Source: GWE2-51-13 sp041736705 | GTDB taxonomy: Bacteria > Bacillota_I > Bacilli_A > Erysipelotrichales > Erysipelotrichaceae | Reading direction: 5' to 3' | Length of the DNA: 64,000 nucleotides | Assembly: GCA_041736705.1 (NCBI GenBank) | Contig: JBGSTC010000019.1 | Location: forward strand, 22,998 to 86,997 | Shown: positions 42,563 to 49,502 of the stretch, piece by piece | Layout of the letters: each line of letters starts with the position of its first letter | Position numbering within the stretch: position 1 is the stretch's first letter | Position numbers and translations under genes: made by a program | Notes under the pieces: model-generated | What the model was told of the DNA's origin: nothing | What the model saw: only the letters and a program-made list of their open reading frames with translations | Databases searched by the model: none

Positions 42563-43162
42563 TTAGAATTTGATTTTATTGTGGAGGACCCTTCCCAGGA
42601 TCCTTACCGGTCTCTCATCGATTTCTTCCTTACTGAAGATCATCGGCGCATACGCCTCGTTCTCCGCTCTTAGGATTATCCGATCCCCTTCGAAGTACAC
42701 GCGTTTCAACGTCGCCTCGTCGCCGACCAAGACAACGCCGATCTGACCGTTCTCGATCTGGTTCTGCCGTTTGACATAGACCAGGTCGCCCGGGAAGATC
42801 CGCGCCCCGATCATGGAATTGCCGGTCACTTCAAGGTAGAAATGCTCGCCGCCCCGCGCTTCGGAGCGATCGACCCATTCCTGTCCGATCACTTCCTGTT
42901 CGGCCAGACGCAACGGTCCGCCGCGTACGATCCCCAGAATCGGAACCGAAACCGCGTCTTCCTGCGTTTCGCCCATCAACTGATCCATCGAAACACGGAA
43001 AAAGTCGGCCAACCGCCGAAGCGTTTCGGACGGCGGGAACGACGTCCCGTCTTCCCATTTCTGGATGGTCGTAAACGACTTGTAATCGAATTGGGCGGCC
43101 AAGTCCTGTTGACTCAGCCCTTTCTGCTTCCGCAGCGCCCGTAGGTTATCTTTGAAGGCCAT
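42563..43162 (-). CDS. XRE-S24 self-cleaving repressor (HdiR/LexA-like)
   Basis: 199 aa. Helix-turn-helix at about 5-60 (LRKQKGLSQQDLAAQF, FTTIQKWEDG), then a LexA-type S24 peptidase domain with the catalytic dyad Ser116 in EVTGNSMIGARIFPGD and Lys153 in ATLKRVYF. The region of the expected self-cleavage (VPILGIVRGGPL, about 73-84) has Gly-Gly where LexA has Ala-Gly. HdiR of Lactococcus has the same domain design and represses itself and a umuC-type gene, as the divergent polymerase gene suggests here. Two TTGAA-N5-TTCAA palindromes cover both promoters. No separate LexA is seen in the window. Confidence 0.9.
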   Translation of the reverse strand: MAFKDNLRALRKQKGLSQQDLAAQFDYKSFTTIQKWEDGTSFPPSETLRRLADFFRVSMDQLMGETQEDAVSVPILGIVRGGPLRLAEQEVIGQEWVDRSEARGGEHFYLEVTGNSMIGARIFPGDLVYVKRQNQIENGQIGVVLVGDEATLKRVYFEGDRIILRAENEAYAPMIFSKEEIDERPVRILGRVLHNKIKF

Positions 43163-43177
43163 TGTATCACCGTGTCC

Positions 43178-43206
43178 ATTGTATCATCGGGTTGAAATAA
43201 ATTCAA
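43178..43206 (-). promoter_or_regulatory. Promoter of the S24 repressor with operator O1
   Basis: TTGAAT (43201-43206), 17 bases, TACAAT (43178-43183), minus strand. Operator O1, TTGAA-ATAAA-TTCAA at 43192-43206, covers the -35 box, so the repressor should limit its own synthesis. The predicted mRNA starts directly at the GGTG ribosome binding site. Confidence 0.72.
43192..43206. promoter_or_regulatory. Operator O1 (TTGAAATAAATTCAA)
   Basis: Inverted repeat with 5-bp arms TTGAA/TTCAA and centre ATAAA. The arms are the same as in O2, 29 bp away. Confidence 0.7.
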
Positions 43207-43213
43207 GCAAGCC

Positions 43214-43242
43214 TTGTAACTTGAATCAAATTCAAGTAAAAT
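43214..43242 (+). promoter_or_regulatory. Promoter of the Y-family polymerase operon with operator O2
   Basis: TTGTAA (43214-43219), 17 bases, TAAAAT (43237-43242), plus strand. The 17-base spacer is exactly operator O2 (43220-43236), a classic position for repression. Confidence 0.75.
43220..43236. promoter_or_regulatory. Operator O2 (CTTGAATCAAATTCAAG)
   Basis: Inverted repeat TTGAA-TCAAA-TTCAA; with flanking bases the arms extend to ACTTGAAT/ATTCAAGT (43219-43237). Same core as O1. Confidence 0.75.
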
Positions 43243-43262
43243 AAAAACAGGAGGTGACACTC

Positions 43263-44510
43263 ATGGAAAGGACGATTTTCCATTGCGACCTCAACAACTT
43301 CTACGCTTCGGTGGAATGTCTGCACCATCCCGAGTATCGGAACATTCCGATCGCCGTGGGGGGCGACGTGGAGAAACGTCACGGGATCATCCTGGCGAAG
43401 AACATGTTGGCGAAGAAGGCCGGCGTGACGACCGGGGAGGCGCTGTGGCAGGCGAAACTGAAGTGCCCCGACTTGACCTTGGTCAAACCGAACTTCTCGC
43501 AGTACCTGAGGTTTTCGGGCTTGGTGAGGAAGATCTACGCGGAGTATTCGGACCGGATCGAATCGTTCGGGATCGACGAGGTGTGGATCGACGTGACGGA
43601 AATCGTGGGGCGGTATGCCAGCCCGAGGGCGTTGGCGGACGAGATCCGCAACCGGATCCGGGAGGAAGTCGGGATCACGGCGTCGATCGGGGTGAGTTTC
43701 AACAAGGTGTTCGCGAAGTTGGGGTCGGATTATAAGAAGCCGGATGCGACGACGGTCATCACGCGGGAGAACATGAAGGAAATCGTGTTCCCTTTGCCGG
43801 TGGAGGACCTGCTTTATGTAGGACGGAAGACGACGGTGAAGATGCATCAGTTGGGGATCTATACGATCGGGGATTGCGCACGCTACGACGTGGCGATTCT
43901 GCGGCGGAAGTTCGGGAAGTGGGGCGAGTACATCTGGACCTTCGCCAACGGGTTGGAGAACAGCCCGGTGTTGAAGGAAGGCCGGGAGCCGATGGTGAAG
44001 TCGGTGGGCAACAGCACGACGGCGCCGCGGGATCTGAAGAATCTGGACGATGTGCGGATCGTGTGCTATGTGCTTTCGGAAAGCGTCGCGGCGCGGTTGC
44101 GCGAGGCGGGGTTGCGGTGCATGACGGTGGCGGTTTCGATCCGCGACAACGACCTGGAGAGGTGCGTGCGTCAGATGAAACTCCCCTGCCCCAGCGATTT
44201 GAGCGATGAGATCGCGAAGGCCGCGATGACCTTGTTTCAAGCGAATGTGGACTTTCAGAAGCCGCTGCGGAGCATCGGGGTGAAGGCGGCGGACCTTTGC
44301 GTCGGGGAGGTGCCGCTGCAGTTGTCGATTTTCGAGGATCAGGAGAAACGCGAGGAGAATTTGGCATTGGAGAAGACGATCGACGGGATTCGAAGGCGCT
44401 TCGGCGCGCAAAGCATACAAAGGTTGAGGATGCTGGAGGATACGCTGCTGAGCGGGTTCAATCCGAAGCAGGAACATGTCATCTTTCCGGAATCCTACTT
44501 TAAAGGGTGA
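43263..44510 (+). CDS. Y-family DNA polymerase (DinB/UmuC-like)
   Basis: 415 aa translesion polymerase. Catalytic residues are seen in FHCDLNNFYASVE (Asp near 9) and SFGIDEVWIDV (Asp-Glu near 105). Palm, fingers and thumb occupy about 1-230 (with a helix-hairpin-helix region), and the little-finger domain about 240-345. QLSIF in VPLQLSIFEDQ (about 360) matches the sliding-clamp binding motif. It resembles the UvrX/YqjW/UmuC branch of Firmicutes more than classic DinB (Pol IV). The ATG at 43263 has AGGAGG 8 bases upstream. First gene of a three-gene transcript with the small protein and SRAP, under the S24 repressor. Confidence 0.93.
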   Translation: MERTIFHCDLNNFYASVECLHHPEYRNIPIAVGGDVEKRHGIILAKNMLAKKAGVTTGEALWQAKLKCPDLTLVKPNFSQYLRFSGLVRKIYAEYSDRIESFGIDEVWIDVTEIVGRYASPRALADEIRNRIREEVGITASIGVSFNKVFAKLGSDYKKPDATTVITRENMKEIVFPLPVEDLLYVGRKTTVKMHQLGIYTIGDCARYDVAILRRKFGKWGEYIWTFANGLENSPVLKEGREPMVKSVGNSTTAPRDLKNLDDVRIVCYVLSESVAARLREAGLRCMTVAVSIRDNDLERCVRQMKLPCPSDLSDEIAKAAMTLFQANVDFQKPLRSIGVKAADLCVGEVPLQLSIFEDQEKREENLALEKTIDGIRRRFGAQSIQRLRMLEDTLLSGFNPKQEHVIFPESYFKG

Positions 44511-44515
44511 GCCAC

Positions 44516-44761
44516 ATGAGTTTGAAAGAGTATGTCGATGTCGTGATTTATCATCGTAAGGACGGACAAATCAAACCGTTGTACATTGTTTGGCACAACG
44601 GTGTAGAATATCCCATAGATAAAGTGATGCAGATTACACGGGCGGCTTCCCTTCGGGCGGGCGGCACGGGAATCCGCTATACCTGTTTGATCCAGGGCAG
44701 CCAACGGTATCTCTTTTTGGAGGAGGATCGTTGGTTCATCGAGAAAAAGGAGGAAAAGTGA
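44516..44761 (+). CDS. Small unknown protein in the damage operon
   Basis: 81 aa from the ATG at 44516 (or 84 aa from a GTG overlapping the polymerase stop). Not recognised with confidence. It is compact and basic with LYIVWHNGVEYPIDKV, then SLRAGGTGIRYTCLI and RYLFLEEDRWFIEKKEE, which reads as a small beta barrel: a short W/Y-rich strand pattern ending in WF. The pattern recalls small DUF6504-type proteins coded beside Y-family polymerases; this is a weak guess. It lies between the polymerase and SRAP with no gaps, so it should act in the same process. Confidence 0.75.
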   Translation: MSLKEYVDVVIYHRKDGQIKPLYIVWHNGVEYPIDKVMQITRAASLRAGGTGIRYTCLIQGSQRYLFLEEDRWFIEKKEEK

Positions 44762-45361
44762 ATGTGCGGACGATATTTGTTCCGGGAGGACGAATCGGAT
44801 GTCGAGGCCGAATCCTGGTTGCAGGAGGTGGCGAAGACGGAGGACGAGGCGGTTGTGCGAAGCATCGCGCTTGATGAGGTGAGGCCGTCCAACCTGGCGT
44901 TGGTGTTGGTGAAGGAAGGCGATCGCCTGGTTCCGAAAGTGATGCGCTGGGGCTTGCCGAAGTGGGACCAAAGCGGGATTTTGATCAATACGCGCAGCGA
45001 GACGGCATTGACCAGCCCGATGTTCAAGAAGCATATCAAGGAAAGAAGATGCGTCGTGAAGGCGGCGGGTTTCTATGAGTGGGACCAGCATAAGAATAAA
45101 CTGCTGATCCGCAAGGGCGAACATGAAAAAATGTACATGGCGGCCTTGTATACGGATGAAGAGAGGGCTTCGTACAGTATCGTGACACGGAGCGCCGAGG
45201 GGGATTTCGCGGCCGTCCACGACCGTTCCCCCCTGCTGATTCCCGAAGAGTTGCTGGATCGCTACTTGGACGACGGGGATAAATACCTGGATGCGTTCCG
45301 GAAGATCCCGCTTCCTTGCTTCGAGATGGAAGCCAAGCAGATGCAGACATCGTTGTTCTAA
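44762..45361 (+). CDS. SRAP (YedK/HMCES) abasic-site protein with C-terminal clamp-like motif
   Basis: 199 aa SOS-response-associated peptidase domain. MCGRY gives the catalytic Cys2 after Met removal, then INTRSETA, GFYEW with the conserved Glu, and VHDRSPLLIP with the conserved His. YedK and human HMCES form a thiazolidine crosslink to abasic sites in single-stranded DNA and protect them. The last residues are QTSLF, close to the PolC end QMSLF and to the sliding-clamp motif QL(S/D)LF. AAGGAGG precedes the start at 44762; the previous gene stops one base earlier. Confidence 0.93.
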   Translation: MCGRYLFREDESDVEAESWLQEVAKTEDEAVVRSIALDEVRPSNLALVLVKEGDRLVPKVMRWGLPKWDQSGILINTRSETALTSPMFKKHIKERRCVVKAAGFYEWDQHKNKLLIRKGEHEKMYMAALYTDEERASYSIVTRSAEGDFAAVHDRSPLLIPEELLDRYLDDGDKYLDAFRKIPLPCFEMEAKQMQTSLF

Positions 45362-45365
45362 AGAG

Positions 45366-45387
45366 AAAAGCGCGGAATCGCGCTTTT
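45366..45387. terminator. Bidirectional terminator between SRAP and tex
   Basis: AAAAGCGCG and CGCGCTTTT pair (45366-45374 and 45379-45387) with the loop GAAT. T-runs on both sides serve the two convergent genes. Confidence 0.85.
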
Positions 45388-47525
45388 TATTGTTCAATCA
45401 TGCTGAGGGAGACTTTATTGCGTTCATAGTCGATCCCGATGACCGTCACGGTGACGATGTCGCCGACCGATACCTTTTCATAGGGGGTGAAGATCCGCTC
45501 CTTGGAGAGCTTGGAAACATGCACCAGACCGTCGTTCTTCAGACCGATATCCACGAACGCCCCGAAGTCGGTGACGTTACGGACCGTCCCTTCCAGCGAT
45601 AATCCGACCTTCAGATCCTCGATCTTCACGATGTCGCTATGAAGTAAGGGACCGTCGAACCTGTCGCGGTAATCCCGAAACGGGGTCGACAGAATCGACA
45701 GGATGTCCTTGACGGTATAGACGTCGGAATTCAAGCGTTCTGCGAGGGTTTTCGCATCCGCATTGGCCAAGGAAGGTCCGCGGTTTTCATCTTCAAGCGA
45801 CAAGATGTTTAATTCACGCATGATGTGGCGGGTCAGATCGTAACTTTCAGGATGGATCGCCGTACGGTCAAGTTCGTCGATCCCCTTGGGGATGCGCAAA
45901 AACCCGGCGGCCTGGGTGTAGGCTTTCGCCCCCAGCCCCTTTACCGCCATCAATTGGTTGCGCGATGTGAAATGACCGTTTTCATTGCGATAGGAAACCA
46001 AGGACTTCGCCACGTTCTTATTCAAGCCCGCGATGTGACGTAAGAGTTCTTCGCTGGCGGTGTTGGCGTCGGCACCGACCCGGTTGACCGTCTTGACGAC
46101 GGCGAAATCCAAGCGTTCCTGCAGCCTGGCTTCGGCCAGATCGTGCTGGTATTGTCCGACCCCGATGCTTTTAGGGTCGATCTTGATGAGTTCGGAGAGC
46201 GGATCAAGTAGTCTCCGCGCGATCGAGACCGCGGAGCGCTCTTCCACATGCAGTTGAGGGAATTCCTCGCGGGCGAGGTCGCCGGCGGAATAGACGGACG
46301 CCCCGGCTTCGGAAACCATCGCATAGCGGATGTTCGCGGACGTCGTACGGAGGATCTCGGCGATGAACGCCTCGGTTTCACGGCTCGCCGTCCCGTTTCC
46401 AATCGCGATCAGATTCACTTTGTATTTGTCGAGGATGTCGGTCGTTTTCTTGATGGCTTCGTTCTTCTTATTGACGGGCGGATGCGGGTAGATCACATCG
46501 ATATGCAGAAGCTTGCCCGTTTCGTCGATGACCGCCAGTTTACATCCCGTCCGATAGGCGGGGTCGACCCCCAGGATGATGGAACCTTTGATCGGAGCCT
46601 GTGAAAGCAGACGCTCCAAGTTCGAAGAGAAAACATCGATCGATTTCTCTTGTGCTTTATCCGTCAGTTGCGAGCGGACTTCACGTTCGATCGCCGGGAA
46701 AACCAAGCGTTTCAACCCATCGCGGATCGCCTGGTCCAAGATATCTTTGACGATCGTTTCTTTTCCTTGGGTCATGATTTGGAGTTGATAGGTGGCGAAG
46801 CGTTCGCGGTTGTATTCCAACCCGACATCCAGGATTTTCTCCCGTTCCCCGCGGTCGATCGCCATGACGCGATGGGCTGCCAAAGTCGAAACACGTTCAC
46901 TATAAGCATAATAGACCCGATAGGTCTTCTCCTCATCCACGGCGTTCTTCTTCAATTTGACGACGATTTTCGCCTCCGAGAAGACATATTCGCGGATACG
47001 GCGACGCAACTGCGCCTCGTCGCTGACGATCTCGGCCAGGATATCCTTCGCCCCTTGGATCGCTTCTTCAACCGTTGATACATTCTCATTGACATACTTC
47101 GCCGCTTCTTCATCCAAACTTCCCGTCTTCGGACAAGCCAGGATCCAATCCGCCAAGGGTTTCAACCCTTTGGCGATCGCATCGGTCGCCCTAGTCTTCC
47201 GCTTCTGCATGTAGGGCCGATAGATGTCCTCGACCCCCGCCAATGTTACGCAGGCATCGATCTGGGCAATCAGTTCAGGCGTGATCTTCCCTTGCGTCTC
47301 GATCAGACGTTTGACGTCTTCTTTCCGTTTCGCGAGGTTCTTTTGGTATTGGTATTGTTCGTCGATGTAGCGGATCTGCTCCTCGTCGAGGCCTTTGGTG
47401 ACTTCTTTACGATAACGCGCGATGAAAGGGATCGTATTCCCTTCCGCCAATAATTCCAACGTGTTCTTGACCTGGGCATAATTGACACCCAAGGTGGATG
47501 CGATCGGAGAAATGAGTTTTTCCAT
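45387..47525 (-). CDS. tex: Tex-type RNA-binding transcription accessory protein
   Basis: 712 aa, full length. N-terminal HTH-like region, YqgF domain with GVDPAYRTGCKLAVID (about 321), helix-hairpin-helix pair (about 500-560: LNKNVAKSLVSYRNENG, VKGLGAKAYTQAAGFLRI) and a C-terminal S1 domain (about 640-712: GTVRNVTDFGAFVDIGLKND). Tex proteins bind nucleic acid and influence transcription and DNA-damage tolerance in some species. Its stop sits on the bidirectional terminator shared with the SRAP gene. Confidence 0.96.
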   Translation of the reverse strand: MEKLISPIASTLGVNYAQVKNTLELLAEGNTIPFIARYRKEVTKGLDEEQIRYIDEQYQYQKNLAKRKEDVKRLIETQGKITPELIAQIDACVTLAGVEDIYRPYMQKRKTRATDAIAKGLKPLADWILACPKTGSLDEEAAKYVNENVSTVEEAIQGAKDILAEIVSDEAQLRRRIREYVFSEAKIVVKLKKNAVDEEKTYRVYYAYSERVSTLAAHRVMAIDRGEREKILDVGLEYNRERFATYQLQIMTQGKETIVKDILDQAIRDGLKRLVFPAIEREVRSQLTDKAQEKSIDVFSSNLERLLSQAPIKGSIILGVDPAYRTGCKLAVIDETGKLLHIDVIYPHPPVNKKNEAIKKTTDILDKYKVNLIAIGNGTASRETEAFIAEILRTTSANIRYAMVSEAGASVYSAGDLAREEFPQLHVEERSAVSIARRLLDPLSELIKIDPKSIGVGQYQHDLAEARLQERLDFAVVKTVNRVGADANTASEELLRHIAGLNKNVAKSLVSYRNENGHFTSRNQLMAVKGLGAKAYTQAAGFLRIPKGIDELDRTAIHPESYDLTRHIMRELNILSLEDENRGPSLANADAKTLAERLNSDVYTVKDILSILSTPFRDYRDRFDGPLLHSDIVKIEDLKVGLSLEGTVRNVTDFGAFVDIGLKNDGLVHVSKLSKERIFTPYEKVSVGDIVTVTVIGIDYERNKVSLSMIEQ

Positions 47526-47552
47526 GATGTCGCCTTTCTAAAAGGTAAATAA

Positions 47553-47574
47553 AGCGAAGTCCGCGGACTTCGCT
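47553..47574 (-). terminator. Perfect 22-base palindrome: terminator of the cohesin operon or tex leader hairpin
   Basis: AGCGAAGTCC and GGACTTCGCT are perfectly complementary around GC, followed by TTTATTT on the minus strand. It lies 31 bases after the stop of the cohesin-bearing gene and inside the predicted tex leader. Confidence 0.6.
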
Positions 47575-47590
47575 CGTTTCGTCCCACTGA

Positions 47591-47619
47591 ATCGTAACCG
47601 ATTTTTAAAGGACGGTCAA
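47591..47619 (-). promoter_or_regulatory. Promoter for tex overlapping the end of the cohesin gene
   Basis: TTGACC (47614-47619), 17 bases, TACGAT (47591-47596), minus strand. The -35 box lies in the last codons of the upstream gene. Transcription would begin near 47584, upstream of the palindrome at 47553-47574. Confidence 0.5.
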
Positions 47620-49500
47620 GTTGGCTTGTTTACGTTTTCTTCTCAATACAAGCAGGATAAGTAGCGCCAGGATAACCCCCGCTTCAGCGACGGCGACCAC
47701 GAAGAAAGTGGAGTAGATACCCATGTCCTTGATCTCGGATTGGGTCAGATAGTATTCGGAAGCATGGCTCATCTCTAGTTCCACGAATCCGTTCTTCACT
47801 TCCAACGCTTCCGAATCTAGCCCGAGTTTATCCTTCTGCGCATCGAACAAGTACAATTTCAGGGTTGTCCCGTCGGTGAACCTATCTCCGACATAAATCC
47901 TGACGGACGTCCCTTCCGGGATCGGTCCTTCATGCGCGAAATTCAAGACATAGCCTGACGCATAGTTCGACAATTCATGGATTTTCTCTTCATTGACCGA
48001 CGTAAAGCGGATATTGGTATCGACCTTGCTTTGTTCCTGCGTCGATACGCCTTTGAAAATCCAGTAATAGAGCACTCTTCCGAAATCATCCTTCTTTTCG
48101 ACCTGGAGTTCGATCCCCTGTTTCGCGGCTTCTCCCAAGATCTCTTTCGAAATGATTCCGCTGATTCCAGGAATCAGGATGACCATCGAAGATTCGGTCG
48201 TCGCCAACTGTTCAAGGATATCGTCGACACCCACATAAGGCGCATCGTTCTTGCGATAGACAAACAACTTGTAATTCCGTTTCTCACCGTTCTCCGCCGT
48301 GACGTTCACACTGACAACGTTCTGTCCGAAAGCCAACGGGATGTTTTCTAGGAACTCCACCGTCGACTTCGAGTCGGTGGCGACGGCGTTCACCTTGATC
48401 GATGTCACTTCTTTCTCAACGTTGATGAAATAGTCCTGGATCTCAGGATTGAAACCGATGTCCAACCCTTCGATGCTTAGCTCGGACAAATGGTTTTCTT
48501 TCGATAACTCCCTTGAAAAACCGAGTTCATCCTTACGCAGGATATTCAGTTTATAGGTTCGGGTCGTCGTATTCTCCGCCGTCACGACCAGTTCGAAAAG
48601 ATTGTCATAGACGGATAAATCATACGTGCCAGTGCCGACCAAGGTCGACTTCGCGTCCTCGAGTGCCGCATCGATCGTAATCGATGTCACGTTGTTCTCG
48701 ACGGTGACGATGTATTCCCCGGTATCTTTGTTGAAAGTCAGTTCACCCGAACTCAACGTGATTCCGGAAAGATAATTGTTGGAAGAGCGCGGGTCGTTAC
48801 GGTTGATGCTTAACGCATAGGTCTTGGTCGACCCGTTCTCGGCGGTAACTACCACGTTGAACGAGTTTAGTCCGTAGACCAGGTTCTTCGCCCCCGTACC
48901 GCTCACACTGGCTTTCGAATCGGCAGGTGTCGCGCTGATGCTGATCGAAGCGTTGTCGGTCGACCCTAGATCATAGGATGTATCCGATTGACTGAACCCG
49001 GATACCGACGTGCCGTCCACTTTGAGTGAAGATAGATTATTGTTGGTGGATTTCGGGACGGACACTGTAATTTTTCTCGAACTACCCGTACCGTCAATAT
49101 CTGCCGTTCCAGTCGAAGCGGATACACCTGAAATTGAAATCGTTGAGCTTTGACCCGCAGTGAATGCGGAAAGTCCCTGGAATGTTAGATTGATGACAGC
49201 GAAACTTCCGCTTTTGCTTGTCGGAAAGTCCAGAACGATCCTTGTTCCGACTTCCGCGCTGCAACCGCTGATTAAGCAACTTGCACCGATGTATTTGAGT
49301 TTCGTTTTGTCATAGGATAGACTCGCCAAAAGCGAGTAAATCTTCGTCGTCGTACTAACATTCACAGTAACCGTGAATTTAGCACTTTGGTTAATCGAAG
49401 ATGCACCTGAAATCGATGTCGAAAAACTGGCGGCGTTCACTTTAGGGGCGAAAACCAACATTTGTAAAAGCAATATCCCTACCAAAAGTATCTTTTTCAT
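47605..49500 (-). CDS. Membrane-anchored cohesin-domain protein with cadherin-like repeats
   Basis: 631 aa surface protein. Signal peptide 1-23 (MKKILLVGILLLQML...VNA). Residues about 24-150 form a cohesin-like domain: SINQSAKFTVTVNVS, then SLLASLSYDKTKLKYIG and VINLTFQGLSAF fit the family. Three cadherin-like beta-sandwich repeats (PF12733 type) follow at about 152-235, 240-325 and 335-420; each ends with an (A)ENG(S/T)xxxYxL-like strand. An unknown domain of about 170 residues comes next, then one membrane helix (about 597-619) and RRKRKQ inside. No sortase motif. It directly follows the dockerin-bearing hydrolase (2-base gap), so the pair probably meets at the surface. Cohesin assignment is from pattern only. 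Confidence 0.8.
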   Translation of the reverse strand: MKKILLVGILLLQMLVFAPKVNAASFSTSISGASSINQSAKFTVTVNVSTTTKIYSLLASLSYDKTKLKYIGASCLISGCSAEVGTRIVLDFPTSKSGSFAVINLTFQGLSAFTAGQSSTISISGVSASTGTADIDGTGSSRKITVSVPKSTNNNLSSLKVDGTSVSGFSQSDTSYDLGSTDNASISISATPADSKASVSGTGAKNLVYGLNSFNVVVTAENGSTKTYALSINRNDPRSSNNYLSGITLSSGELTFNKDTGEYIVTVENNVTSITIDAALEDAKSTLVGTGTYDLSVYDNLFELVVTAENTTTRTYKLNILRKDELGFSRELSKENHLSELSIEGLDIGFNPEIQDYFINVEKEVTSIKVNAVATDSKSTVEFLENIPLAFGQNVVSVNVTAENGEKRNYKLFVYRKNDAPYVGVDDILEQLATTESSMVILIPGISGIISKEILGEAAKQGIELQVEKKDDFGRVLYYWIFKGVSTQEQSKVDTNIRFTSVNEEKIHELSNYASGYVLNFAHEGPIPEGTSVRIYVGDRFTDGTTLKLYLFDAQKDKLGLDSEALEVKNGFVELEMSHASEYYLTQSEIKDMGIYSTFFVVAVAEAGVILALLILLVLRRKRKQANLTVL

Positions 49501-49502
49501 AG

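Noticed and set aside
43203..44477. Long minus-strand open frame (424 codons) opposite the Y-family polymerase
   Set aside because: Arg/His/Pro/Leu-rich product without domains; an antisense shadow of a clear polymerase gene.
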